From Allochromatium warmingii (lineage in GTDB: Bacteria > Pseudomonadota > Gammaproteobacteria > Chromatiales > Chromatiaceae), in assembly GCF_900107145.1 (NCBI RefSeq), contig NZ_FNOW01000007.1:32360-96359 (forward strand): a DNA stretch of 64,000 nt, written 5' to 3'. Position 1 is the stretch's first letter, and every line of letters starts with the position of its first letter. A model generated the notes under the pieces. It worked only from the letters and a program-made list of their open reading frames with translations, was not told the DNA's origin and made no database searches. The position numbers and the translations under genes were made by a program. This document shows, piece after piece, positions 41,779-50,085 of this stretch.

Positions 41779-42173
41779 GCGGGCGCGGGCGGTGGCGTTG
41801 GGGAGTTTTGATGCACCAGCAAGCGCCAGCCCGTATCCGTGCGTGTAAACACATGCAGCGCATAGAGCGGCGGCGGCTGGGGCGTGGCGAGCGGCTGTTC
41901 TTCGACCAGATGCACGGCATAGTCGTCCTGTTCGATCCAGAGCCGATGCGCAATCTGCAACTCAAAGCCGTGTCCATGTGCAAACAGCGTCTGCCACAGG
42001 CGCTCGATCTGTGGCGCACCGACGGCCAGCGGTAGCATCGGCAGCAGACAACAGCTCGCCGCCGAATCCGCCCAGACCGCCATCATCGCGGACAGATCGC
42101 CCGCTTCCAACGCATCATAGAAGGCATCTTCGGCGGCTTGTGGGGTAGCAAAACAGCCCATCGGCTCGCTCAC
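41745..42173 (-). CDS. NTF2/SnoaL-like fold protein
   Basis: 142 residues. EDAFYDALEAGDLSAMMAVWAD at the N-terminus, GAPQIERLWQTLFAHG in the middle and YALHVFTRTDTGWRLLVHQNSP near the end form the standard NTF2-like cone. Such proteins are usually small-molecule binders or simple enzymes; the specific role cannot be read. Overlaps its neighbours on both sides (4 bases with the Hsp20-like gene, 34 with mtaB), so the three form an operon. Confidence 0.85.
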   Translation of the reverse strand: MSEPMGCFATPQAAEDAFYDALEAGDLSAMMAVWADSAASCCLLPMLPLAVGAPQIERLWQTLFAHGHGFELQIAHRLWIEQDDYAVHLVEEQPLATPQPPPLYALHVFTRTDTGWRLLVHQNSPTPPPAPAWIGSGQTAVA

Positions 42174-42787
42174 CGCCGTCCGCCCGTTTGTGGCGTACCG
42201 CGTGGGACACGAATAATCAGTCGGCCTTTTTTGACTTCGCGGGTCATGCCGGCAACGTTCGCATCCGGCGGTAAACCGATGCGCCGACTGCTCGCATCAC
42301 GCTGCCGCGATTGCTGATACTGATAGCCTTGGCCATCCGGTCGCATCTGGTGCTGTCTGAAATGACTGGCCGCGTTGTTCTGAATCAGCAGGCCGCGTGC
42401 GACCGGACGCACCTCGATTTGATCGGGCGAGAGCTGATTGAGCCGCAATTCAATGATGTACGCCTTTTCAGTCGCACGGCGGCGCACATCCAGACGCGGT
42501 TCAGCAGTTGGAGCGCGGGGCGCTGTCCAGTCATCATCTTGCTGTGACCAAGGCGTCTCGTCCTGATCTCGCCAATCACGATCACGCGGCGGCATCGGGC
42601 GCAGTGCATGGGGCGGTTCGGGAGGTGTTGACCACTGATCCGAGCCAGCCGGCGGCCCATAAGGATAGGGTTGATAGGCACCCGGATAGCCCGATTGCGG
42701 GCCAGCAGGCGGCGTCCAGGGCTGGGCGACTGTCAGCATCGGCCACAACGCTGAAACGGCTAGGGCAGTAAGCGGGATTCGACGCAT
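42170..42787 (-). CDS. Exported Hsp20/alpha-crystallin-like protein
   Basis: 205 residues. Signal peptide (to about TVAQ), a Pro/Tyr/Gln/Asp-rich low-complexity region (about 25-95), and a C-terminal alpha-crystallin-like domain: KAYIIELRLNQLSPDQIEVRPVARG, IGLPPDANVAGMTREVKKGRLIIRVPR. Typical small heat-shock proteins are cytosolic; this one should act in the periplasm. The A-x-x-x-G-x-L motif appears as MTREVKKGRLIIRVP. Function as a periplasmic holdase is inferred only. Confidence 0.8.
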   Translation of the reverse strand: MRRIPLTALAVSALWPMLTVAQPWTPPAGPQSGYPGAYQPYPYGPPAGSDQWSTPPEPPHALRPMPPRDRDWRDQDETPWSQQDDDWTAPRAPTAEPRLDVRRRATEKAYIIELRLNQLSPDQIEVRPVARGLLIQNNAASHFRQHQMRPDGQGYQYQQSRQRDASSRRIGLPPDANVAGMTREVKKGRLIIRVPRGTPQTGGRR

Positions 42788-42887
42788 GAGGTGCTCCGCA
42801 AGTCAGGTTCGGGAATGTGAGAATGGACGGACAGACTGCCGACTCAGTATAAGGCCAGTTATTCCAAATTTCGCCTCAGCTCACCAG

Positions 42888-44387
42888 ATGGCTATGCCCA
42901 CCACCACCCTCGCCCAACTGCTTGCAACGACCGATTTTATCTGGAGTCGTCCCGCGCCGACCGCGCCGCACTTGACGAATATTCAATGGCGTGCTGATGC
43001 CTGTGATGCGCGGTCGATCCTGTTTTTTCAGCGATTCGACGACAATCTGACCGATGCGGAACTCTATCAACGCTATTTTGCGGGTCGCAGCTTCGCCGCG
43101 CTGGTGACGAATCGGCGGCTCGACTGTTTTGAGCAGCTACCGCCGACAATCGCGCTCGCTGTCACCGGCCCCGAACGCTGGGCTGAGGTGGTGCGCCAAT
43201 TCTGCGATCTGGTCTATCCGCTGGATACCGCTCGCCTGCGCTTTATCGGCGTCACCGGCACCAATGGTAAAACCACGACGGTTAAATATCTCGAAGCACT
43301 CTTGACCGCTCACGGCCAGCGCGTGCTGTCGATTGGCACATTGGGCGTCTTTTTGGACGGGGAACGGCTGGTTGAAACCGGCTTTACCTCGCCGCCGCTG
43401 ATCGAATTGCGCCGTCTGCTACACGCACATCAAGATCACGCTGATGTGGTGCTGATGGAAACCAGCAGTCATGCGCTCGATCAAGGGCGGGTCGCTGGCA
43501 TTCCATTTCAGGCCGGCGGTTGGACGAATTTCACCCAAGATCATCTCGATTATCACCGCGACGAAGCGCACTATTTTGCGGCCAAAGCACGACTTTTGGC
43601 GCTGATTCAGCCCGGCGGACAGCTCTACTGCACCAGTCCGGCGGTCGTCGAGCGCCTCGCCGCAGATGTCGCAGCTGGGGCGCTGCCGGTTGCCGTCACG
43701 CTGTTGGAACCGGCGCAGCTTGCGCCCGAGGCGCTGACCGCCCAGCCGTTTTTAGCGTTGGCACACAATCGCGCTAACTATGCGCTGGCGCTGGCGCTCG
43801 CTGAATGCGTCTTGGGCACCGCGCCAGCAGCGGATGCGTGGCGCCAGCTTCAGCCCGTCGCCGGGCGCTTTGAGTGTCAAGTCTACGGTCAACGCGCCAT
43901 TGTCATCGACTTCGCCCATACGCCGGATGCGCTCGACACGATTTTAAGCGCGATTCGCAGCGGCTTTCCTGAGGCGCGGATCGCCGCGCTCTTCGGCTGT
44001 GGCGGGGATCGTGACCGCTCGAAACGGCCCTTAATGGGCGCGGCAGTAGCACGTCACAGCGACGCAATCTTCGTCACCTCAGATAATCCGCGCCACGAAG
44101 CACCGGAGCGGATTATTGAAGACATTGTGCGCGGCATTCCAGCCGATCAGGATTACCGCGTGATTGTGGATCGCGCCCAAGCCATTGCCGCACTCTTCGA
44201 TCAGCTTGACACCCGCCCCGCTGAGGAATGCTGGGTAGCGTTGATCGCTGGCAAGGGCCATGAACGGTATATCGACCAAAACGGCCATAAAACCCCGTAC
44301 AGCGATCAAGAACAGGTCGCGCACGCTCTTCAGCGGCTCGGCTGGACGCTTCAAAACACTGGAAATACTGGAAACACTGGGGTCTGA
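42888..44387 (+). CDS. MurE-type Mur ligase located outside a division cluster
   Basis: 499 residues from ATG 42888 (another ATG at 42894; frame open from 42786). Mur ligase architecture: P-loop GVTGTNGKTTT, HALDQGRV, TNFTQDHLDYH, central FECQ, FAHTPDALDTIL and the meso-DAP-type specificity motif DNPRHE, then AGKGHE. It would add an amino acid to UDP-MurNAc-Ala-Glu, but the N-terminal UDP-binding domain diverges from normal MurE and no mur, fts or mra gene is near. It may be a second copy with another substrate. The C-terminus has TGNTGNTG repeats from ACTGGAAA-type DNA repeats. Confidence 0.8.
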   Translation: MAMPTTTLAQLLATTDFIWSRPAPTAPHLTNIQWRADACDARSILFFQRFDDNLTDAELYQRYFAGRSFAALVTNRRLDCFEQLPPTIALAVTGPERWAEVVRQFCDLVYPLDTARLRFIGVTGTNGKTTTVKYLEALLTAHGQRVLSIGTLGVFLDGERLVETGFTSPPLIELRRLLHAHQDHADVVLMETSSHALDQGRVAGIPFQAGGWTNFTQDHLDYHRDEAHYFAAKARLLALIQPGGQLYCTSPAVVERLAADVAAGALPVAVTLLEPAQLAPEALTAQPFLALAHNRANYALALALAECVLGTAPAADAWRQLQPVAGRFECQVYGQRAIVIDFAHTPDALDTILSAIRSGFPEARIAALFGCGGDRDRSKRPLMGAAVARHSDAIFVTSDNPRHEAPERIIEDIVRGIPADQDYRVIVDRAQAIAALFDQLDTRPAEECWVALIAGKGHERYIDQNGHKTPYSDQEQVAHALQRLGWTLQNTGNTGNTGV

Positions 44388-44390
44388 GCT

Positions 44391-45560
44391 ATGCGCCGCT
44401 TGTACTCGATCCCCATTGGTCTGCTGCTGGGCATTGTGCTGGCGCTGCTGCTGCCACAGGGTGCGCCCTATGTTGCGTGGATTGGGCAGATTTTTTTATC
44501 TCTGCTCAAGCTATTGATTTTGCCGCTGATTTTGGTCTCGATCTATGCGTCACTGGCCGGCGGCACAGATCTTCAGCGTCTCGGCAGTCGCACGCTGCTC
44601 TATTACCTCATCACCTCGACCATCGCCGCCACGCTCGGTACGACTATCGGATTGTTTTTTGCGCAGGGCGTGCCGGTCGGATTGCTCGATCTGGAGCCGG
44701 TCGCCGCCGAGGGCGCGGGATTTAGTCTGGAACGATTGATCGCCAATGTGATCCCGACCAACCTGTTTGCGACGCTGGCAGAGGGGAATATTTTGCAAAG
44801 CGTGGTGATTGCGGTGCTTGCGGCACTGGCCTCGCGGCGACTGCTTGATGCGCCACGCCTGACGCTGCTCACTGGAGCACGCGCACTCGATGCGCTGCTG
44901 ATGCAGGCCTTAAGCGGCATTTTGACGCTGGCCCCGCTGGGCATTGCGGCACTGGTGTACAGCAGCTTGGCGGGGATGGCATGGCATGAGATGCTGCAAT
45001 TGCATTCATTTGTGTGGGCGGTGGCGCTGGCGGCCGGTCTACATGCGCTGCTGGTGCTGCCGCTGCTCTATCGCCTGTTGACGCATCGCGCACCCTGGCC
45101 GCTGCTGCGTGCTTGTCGGGAACCGCTGTTGACGGCGCTTGCGACGGCATCGAGTTCGGCGACCTATCCGGTCTCAAAACGGGCATTGGAGCGGTTCGGC
45201 GTGCCGGAGCGTGTCACCAGTCTGACCCTACCGCTCGGCGCAACGCTGAATATGGACGGCTCGGCGCTCTATCAGTCGATTTTGCTGATTTTCATGTCGC
45301 AGTTAGCTGGTGTTGATCTCACGCTCGGGCAAGCAGCGTTGATTGTGCTGCTCACGATGGCCTCTTCAGCAGGCACGGCGGGGATTCCGGGTGGGGGTAT
45401 TGCGATGATGGCGTTTATGCTCGATTTTTTGGGTTTGCCGCAGACCTATTTGGCGCTGTATTTGGTCGTGGATCGCTTTTTTGATTATCCGATCACGGCG
45501 GTCAATGTCTGGGGAGATTTAGTGGTGGCGGCGAGTGTAGCTGAGACGGTTAGCGATTAG
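44391..45560 (+). CDS. Dicarboxylate/amino acid:cation symporter (DAACS family)
   Basis: 389 residues, an inner-membrane GltP/DctA-type carrier. About eight transmembrane helices and two re-entrant hairpins: serine-rich ATASSSATYPVSKR (hairpin 1), the LPLGATLNMDGSALYQS motif of helix 7, and SSAGTAGIPGGG (hairpin 2). It probably takes up glutamate, aspartate or C4-dicarboxylates with Na+ or H+. It begins 3 bases after the Mur ligase stop, a close pairing that suggests co-expression, possibly to supply the ligase's amino acid, though this is speculation. Confidence 0.9.
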   Translation: MRRLYSIPIGLLLGIVLALLLPQGAPYVAWIGQIFLSLLKLLILPLILVSIYASLAGGTDLQRLGSRTLLYYLITSTIAATLGTTIGLFFAQGVPVGLLDLEPVAAEGAGFSLERLIANVIPTNLFATLAEGNILQSVVIAVLAALASRRLLDAPRLTLLTGARALDALLMQALSGILTLAPLGIAALVYSSLAGMAWHEMLQLHSFVWAVALAAGLHALLVLPLLYRLLTHRAPWPLLRACREPLLTALATASSSATYPVSKRALERFGVPERVTSLTLPLGATLNMDGSALYQSILLIFMSQLAGVDLTLGQAALIVLLTMASSAGTAGIPGGGIAMMAFMLDFLGLPQTYLALYLVVDRFFDYPITAVNVWGDLVVAASVAETVSD

Positions 45561-45580
45561 CGGTCAATGGCACTGTTGAG

Positions 45581-45635
45581 TTGCCCGTCCATGAACCTTA
45601 ACGGCGTGATGATGGCATGATGAACGGACGGGCAA
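45581..45635. repeat. Inverted-repeat element C
   Basis: Perfect arms TTGCCCGTCC (45581-45590) and GGACGGGCAA (45626-45635), 35-base spacer. Same arm core as element A (24442-24500). Marks the left edge of the accessory segment. Confidence 0.7.
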
Positions 45636-45655
45636 TCCAACCGACTGCTACTGCG

Positions 45656-46915
45656 CTAAGGATGAATGAGCACATCCAGTAAAACCTGTTGCACGATTTC
45701 ATTATCGAAATCACAGCCAGTATCACGCTGAATCACAAACCGAAGCTTGCTGACGACATCATCTGTCAAAATCGCACGAATCAGGCTTTCGCGTGTTAGG
45801 GCGTTGACTTCCCGCCAGCATTTTTCCAATGCCGCTGGATTTTCCATGCCAAATCGTGAAATCAGGACGAGCTTTTCACAATCCTCCAAGCTGACATCTG
45901 GCAACAGATCGACTGAAAAGACTAGGCTGGCATCGACAATATTTTGGGTCGAAATGTGATACATCCGCCACGTTGAGAGGTTAGTGAGCAATGCCCAACC
46001 AATGCCAGAATAAGCACCATAGGACGTAGCCTGAAAAACATGCTTATCCCGCAATGGCGTACCGGCGCGTTTGCTTTCACCAACAATTAAATCGGCACCA
46101 TCGACGGCCAGCACATAATCAGCCGTGCGACCCTGAATCTTCTGCTCGGCTTTAACTTCGTCCATCGAATATCCGAACACATCGATTAGGATGCGATCTA
46201 GGATCATGCGCGTATTGCTTTCGTTGATACCGTTCGCCACGGCGGCGCTGATTTGTGGCAAAAATGCCCGCAATGCTTGTTGCATCGCCCGCGCTTTTTC
46301 AATCCATACCTCACGCGGCGGCATGCGACCCCCAATCGCGACTACATCACCTTGCCCCGTCGCGCTCTCGGCATCCGGCTCGCCAATATTGACGCCAAAT
46401 GAGGCCGCCAACGCCTCCAATCCGCCGTTATAGCCCTGCCCAACGGCGCGGAATTTCCACGCACCTTGATGGCGATACAGATCGCCCAGCATCAAGGCAC
46501 GCTCTTGATTGATGTGCGTCAACGGAAATCGGATCAAGTCTTCGCCGGTCGGTTGCGCGACCCGGATATAAAGACCATTCATCATTCCACAGTGCGGGCG
46601 GCCATCTGCGTCAGCTTCCGTACCAATGGTGATGGTAAAGACGATTTTGGCGACATCGTTGGGGACACGATCTAACCATGCACGGAAGGCGCAACGATCT
46701 CGGTCAAAATCAGGCTCCATAGCGAGGCTTCCGCATGGCGTCTCAGGTTGGTTGTAGAACACAAAATCCTGATCGCTACGCACTTTATCGGACGCATCAA
46801 CGAGAAACGCGCTGACATCAGCCTCCAACGCAGTCCCCGCGCCCCAACCAATGCCGATCAAAACATGATCTTTTTGAATCGGCGCGTTTGCGCCTTGTTG
46901 CAGCTCAACGCCCAT
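45656..46915 (-). CDS. TerD domain fused to a PD-(D/E)XK restriction-endonuclease-like domain
   Basis: 419 residues. Residues 1-180 are a TerD (tellurium-resistance, Ca-binding) domain: GIGWG, VSAFLVDASDKV, DQDFVFYNQPETP, RVPNDVAKIVFTITIG and the closing WKFRAVGQGYNGGLEALA. After a short linker, residues 205-330 resemble the N-terminal nuclease of type I R subunits and related predicted REases: helix NESNTRMILDRIL, then D266, E280 and K282 (ADYVLA...VGESKRAG), Q295, and LLTNLSTWRMYH. The C-terminal 90 residues are helical. TerD proteins act in stress and phage-exclusion systems, so a sensor-nuclease is plausible. The NYN gene upstream is co-directional. Confidence 0.88.
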   Translation of the reverse strand: MGVELQQGANAPIQKDHVLIGIGWGAGTALEADVSAFLVDASDKVRSDQDFVFYNQPETPCGSLAMEPDFDRDRCAFRAWLDRVPNDVAKIVFTITIGTEADADGRPHCGMMNGLYIRVAQPTGEDLIRFPLTHINQERALMLGDLYRHQGAWKFRAVGQGYNGGLEALAASFGVNIGEPDAESATGQGDVVAIGGRMPPREVWIEKARAMQQALRAFLPQISAAVANGINESNTRMILDRILIDVFGYSMDEVKAEQKIQGRTADYVLAVDGADLIVGESKRAGTPLRDKHVFQATSYGAYSGIGWALLTNLSTWRMYHISTQNIVDASLVFSVDLLPDVSLEDCEKLVLISRFGMENPAALEKCWREVNALTRESLIRAILTDDVVSKLRFVIQRDTGCDFDNEIVQQVLLDVLIHP

Positions 46916-47013
46916 CCCGATCTCCTTTGATGAATTGACGCCCCGATCTTACCCAAGCGGCGGTCAGAATGGAAAGTCGTGAACCATTACAACCGCTGAC
47001 AGCGCCGATCTGG

Positions 47014-47718
47014 TTAGCTTTTGGGCTGTTGAATGTGCTTTATTGGTTTTGGGCAGGTTGAGCGAAGGCCATCAATGTGTTCCTTTAAACTATCAGGGAT
47101 CGAGCGCCACATCGGATCAAGCACAAAATCAATGCCTTCACGACGTGCAAGTTTAGCTGCTGGCACAAAATCGGCATCTCCAGCGAATAACACGATTTGG
47201 TCTACTTGCTTCTTGTAAGCTAGAGATGAAATATCGAGACCAATTCGCATATCGACACCTTTTTGACGTGCATTCGGGATTACATCAGATTCAGTCAAGT
47301 CTTCAAACTTGATCTTTTTCTTTAATAATTCCTCAATCTTCGTTGGCTTAATCGTCCAAGGAGTGTCGCTGGAGAGATGACCAAGACGCAGGGCAACTTT
47401 GCGCTTACTTAACAACGCTGAATGAAGTGCTAGACGGAAAACAGCTTCATCGGATTTTTTAAAATCGCAAGCCAAACCAGAGATTGGATTGTGTAGTTTC
47501 TTATCGAGTGGCGGGCAATCGTAGAAAAAAATACGGTATAGATGACGGCGGTATGTTGGCGTGCTATGAGATTTTGAGCGGCGGCCTTCTGATAAGTGCA
47601 GCATCGCCCAACGGTAAGCTAGATCAGCCGCACGCGCAGCATCGTGGTAGTTATGCGGCTCAATGGCGCGAAAACGCCGCACAAAGTAAGCCCCATCAAT
47701 CAAAATTGCAGTTAGCAT
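47014..47718 (-). CDS. NYN-domain (PIN-like) ribonuclease
   Basis: 234 residues from ATG 47718 (frame open from 47745). NYN/LabA-type PIN fold: D8 in AILIDGAYF, D156 and D161 in KGVDMRIGLD, D181 and D183 in LFAGDADFVPAAKLARREG, the acidic residues that bind the catalytic metal. The C-terminus is basic (KPIKHIQQPKS). Such proteins cut RNA. It lies 98 bases upstream of the TerD-nuclease gene on the same strand, in the segment carrying plasmid replication sequences. Confidence 0.9.
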   Translation of the reverse strand: MLTAILIDGAYFVRRFRAIEPHNYHDAARAADLAYRWAMLHLSEGRRSKSHSTPTYRRHLYRIFFYDCPPLDKKLHNPISGLACDFKKSDEAVFRLALHSALLSKRKVALRLGHLSSDTPWTIKPTKIEELLKKKIKFEDLTESDVIPNARQKGVDMRIGLDISSLAYKKQVDQIVLFAGDADFVPAAKLARREGIDFVLDPMWRSIPDSLKEHIDGLRSTCPKPIKHIQQPKS

Positions 47719-47869
47719 CGGTTCTCCATACGCAAAAACGCCCAAGGGATCAGCGCATCCGATATGGATAAGGACACGCTTACTGCCATGGGCGGGATGT
47801 TTTTATCCTAGCAACTGCATACGCCCCGGTCAATGTGTCATCTGCGGCGCATTGCAGACGCTAATAAAG

Positions 47870-48724
47870 CTAAAGCTTGTCCTGTTTGCGCCGCAACCGT
47901 TCCCAAGCATCATCCCAACTTTCACCCGGCTGGGCGTGTTGCTGAACATACTCGCGGGTGAGCGGAACTTTGAGCGGCTTTGATTCGGATGGCGTTAAAA
48001 ACGGGTCGTCAGACTGCGGCGGCTCGGTTTTAGGGCTAAAAATGAAGGTCAGCGCATACACCACACGCCCGCGTTTATGCTGTTCCCAGTTGACGCACAG
48101 ATCACTGTGGGCATTGATCTGCGCGATAGCGGGATTGAGGATGCGATTTTTGAAGTCGCGGATATTCGGATACTTCTCGCCCAGATCCAAATGCTCACGC
48201 AGCCAGCGCAGTTCAATCGTGCGACTGCCCGCCTCACGCCACTGCACCAACATTTCATAAATCCGAATCGCATAACCAGAGGTCATGCTGGCCACTGATT
48301 TGAGGCGATAGGACGTAAATCGCTCCCGAAGCTGAGACAGGAACGGCAGGATGTCCGGCGCGAACACCAGCGACAACGCCCCCTGCCCATCGTGATAGCG
48401 GATCGAAGCAACCCAGCGCGTTTCAATCTGAGCGATATCGGGCTGATGGGCAAACGGCCCATGAATCACGACAGAACGCGCATACAGACGCTGGGCAACT
48501 TGGCATAACAGCTCATAGGCCTGCGGGCGGCTCACGCCATAGACCTCCATCACATCAGTCAAGCGAATGGTGTGACACATTCCGACAGTGAGCGGCTGGC
48601 GACTGTCCACATGCGCCAGCGCCAGCAACAGCAACAGCAACCGTTGTTCAGCTAATGAAAGCGCGTAGGTCGCTTCAACCAAGTGATTAGATTTGGTAAC
48701 GACAACGTTTGGTTTGCGCGGCAT
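47870..48724 (-). CDS. Iteron-plasmid replication initiator (Rep_3 / RepB-RepE type)
   Basis: 284 residues. Winged-helix initiator of the Pi/RepE class: VVTKSNHLVEATYALSLAEQRLLLLLLA is the characteristic opening, followed by VYGVSRPQAYELLCQVAQRLYAR, WVASIRYHDGQGALSLVFAPDILPFL, TSGYAIRIYEMLVQWREAG and IRDFKNRILNPAIAQIN. It binds iterons to start plasmid replication. The four iterons and an AT-rich stretch lie directly upstream (48772-48940). Frame and family blocks look complete. Confidence 0.93.
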   Translation of the reverse strand: MPRKPNVVVTKSNHLVEATYALSLAEQRLLLLLLALAHVDSRQPLTVGMCHTIRLTDVMEVYGVSRPQAYELLCQVAQRLYARSVVIHGPFAHQPDIAQIETRWVASIRYHDGQGALSLVFAPDILPFLSQLRERFTSYRLKSVASMTSGYAIRIYEMLVQWREAGSRTIELRWLREHLDLGEKYPNIRDFKNRILNPAIAQINAHSDLCVNWEQHKRGRVVYALTFIFSPKTEPPQSDDPFLTPSESKPLKVPLTREYVQQHAQPGESWDDAWERLRRKQDKL

Positions 48725-48741
48725 CGTTGCGGATCATGTGA

Positions 48742-48757
48742 TTTTTAGTGCTAAAAA
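48742..48757. promoter_or_regulatory. Inverted repeat at the rep start, probable autoregulatory operator
   Basis: TTTTTAG-TG-CTAAAAA, 7-bp perfect arms, 18 bases upstream of the rep ATG on its template side. Rep_3 initiators commonly repress their own gene from such a site. Confidence 0.55.
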
Positions 48758-48771
48758 CGTATCACATTATA

Positions 48772-48859
48772 TTCGGAATTTGTCTCACTATTGTTCGGGA
48801 TTTGTCACAACATTGTTCGGGATTTGTCTCACTATTGTCGGAATTTGTCACACAATAGG
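48772..48859. repeat. Four tandem 22-bp iterons (plasmid replication origin)
   Basis: Units at 48772-48793, 48794-48815, 48816-48837 and 48838-48859, each built on TTCGG(G/A)ATTTGTC followed by TCACTATTG, ACAACATTG or a variant; the fourth has lost one T. Head-to-tail spacing of 22 bases keeps them on one helix face, as expected for Rep binding. Confidence 0.92.
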
Positions 48860-48940
48860 CTTATAAGCTATTGATTTCAAAACAAAAAACGGCGCTTAAA
48901 ACAAGGTTTAAAACATAAAACAGAAAAGCAATCCGCGCTG
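48860..48940. other. AT-rich stretch next to the iterons, candidate unwinding region
   Basis: Low-GC sequence with several runs of A (CAAAACAAAAAAC, TTTAAAAC) on the far side of the iterons from rep. With the iterons and rep it completes the standard layout of an iteron origin. I could not find a convincing DnaA box. Confidence 0.5.
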
Positions 48941-49037
48941 CAAAGCACGTTGAGCGTCAGCTTTGCGTGGATCGCTTCGAGCTACAGATTGCAAACATTA
49001 TGTGTTCTGCGCCGCTCTGCGCCGATCAACTCATCTA

Positions 49038-49162
49038 TCAGGTCAGTTGCAACGCCCGAATCTGATCGCGGATCGCCGCCGCCTGTTCAAATTCCAGATT
49101 CTTCGCGTGCTGATACATCTGTTTTTCGAGCGTTTTTAAACGCTTAGCCAGATCTAGATCTA
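49038..49162 (-). pseudogene. uvrB: 3' fragment of uvrB (UVR domain only)
   Basis: About 41 codons on the minus strand ending in TGA at 49038. The frame reads LAKRLKTLEKQMYQHAKNLE then FEQAAAIRDQIRALQLT, the C-terminal UvrC-interacting UVR domain of excinuclease subunit B. Upstream it stops abruptly at an inverted repeat (49163-49188), and no other part of uvrB is in the window. It is a scar of recombination or of plasmid integration and is not a functional gene here. Confidence 0.85.
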
Positions 49163-49188
49163 GTTGGGTTGCGTATTCCCAACCCAAC
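49163..49188. repeat. Inverted-repeat element D
   Basis: GTTGGGTTG-N8-CAACCCAAC, 9-bp perfect arms, followed by CTACG. Short elements of this CCCAACCTACG kind are common intergenic repeats in gammaproteobacteria. It lies exactly at the broken edge of the uvrB fragment. Confidence 0.75.
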
Positions 49189-49218
49189 CTACGACTACTG
49201 CGCTACGTCACCCCAACG

Positions 49219-50055
49219 TCACCCCAACGTCGCCAAAAATGCCCCAACCGCTGCCGACAACTCGCGCTCACCGGCTAATACCGCAGGCTCAAAATCGCTC
49301 CGCCATCCTGACATCAGTGGACGGGCGCGTTTCCACTCTTCAAACAGAATCCGCGCCACCGGCCCGCCCTGTTCGATAAAACCCAGATCATCAAAATCAC
49401 GCGCCGCCTGCTGCCGATCATAAGCAAAGCGCACAATCTCCGAGCGCCACGCACCGCGCTCAAACCGTAGCAGCGCAAAACTGCCACGCGGATCGCCGTC
49501 AAACGGCGAGCCAACCGAGCCGACATTCAAAATCGGCAGACCATCGAGCACGCGCTCCAGCGGGCGATGCGTGTGCGCGGTCACAAACAGCGCCACATCC
49601 TGCGGCAACACCCCGCGCAGGTCAGCATCCGGCACGCGGTCGCTAATGCCGCAACGATTGCTGGCCAGCGTGCCATGCGTAACATGCACCCAGGATGCCT
49701 CGGTTTCGGCGTGAAAACACAGATGATCCGGCCAATCAACCAGCGCATCGAGACGCGGGGCGATTTGCTGATACGTCCAATCGGCAAAGCGGCGCATCTC
49801 GGCGGCCAGCGCATCGCGGGGCGGCTCGCGTCCGCATTGCTGAATCCAAGTCTCGTGATTGCCATTGACCGGCAGCCAACCGTGCGAGCGGCGCAGGGTA
49901 TCGAAGCGTTCGAGACAGGCCAGACTGCTGGGGCCGCGATTGATAAGATCGCCGGCCATCACCACCAGCTCTGGCCCCCAAGCTAGGATGCGGTCGATGG
50001 CCGCGTTGAAGGCGGGGAGATTGCCTTGCACATCGGAGAAAATGGCGACCTTCAT
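49219..50055 (-). CDS. Calcineurin-like metallophosphoesterase
   Basis: 278 residues from ATG 50055. Metal-binding motifs of the PP2A/YfcE superfamily: FSDVQGNLPAF (D-x-Q/H), MAGDLINRGP (GD), NGNHETW (GNHE), HVTHGT and FVTAHTHRPLE (H-x-H). LNVGSVGSPFDGDPRGSFALL is typical of the DUF2436/YfcE-type phosphodiesterases. Substrate unknown. The next gene upstream (DUF4381) lies 30 bases away on the same strand. Confidence 0.9.
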   Translation of the reverse strand: MKVAIFSDVQGNLPAFNAAIDRILAWGPELVVMAGDLINRGPSSLACLERFDTLRRSHGWLPVNGNHETWIQQCGREPPRDALAAEMRRFADWTYQQIAPRLDALVDWPDHLCFHAETEASWVHVTHGTLASNRCGISDRVPDADLRGVLPQDVALFVTAHTHRPLERVLDGLPILNVGSVGSPFDGDPRGSFALLRFERGAWRSEIVRFAYDRQQAARDFDDLGFIEQGGPVARILFEEWKRARPLMSGWRSDFEPAVLAGERELSAAVGAFLATLG

Positions 50056-50085
50056 GCGGAACAACCTCTGGTGAGCGAACGCGGT

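Noticed and set aside
48772..48859. Iteron array taken as a CRISPR
   Set aside because: Units are directly abutting 22-mers without variable spacers.
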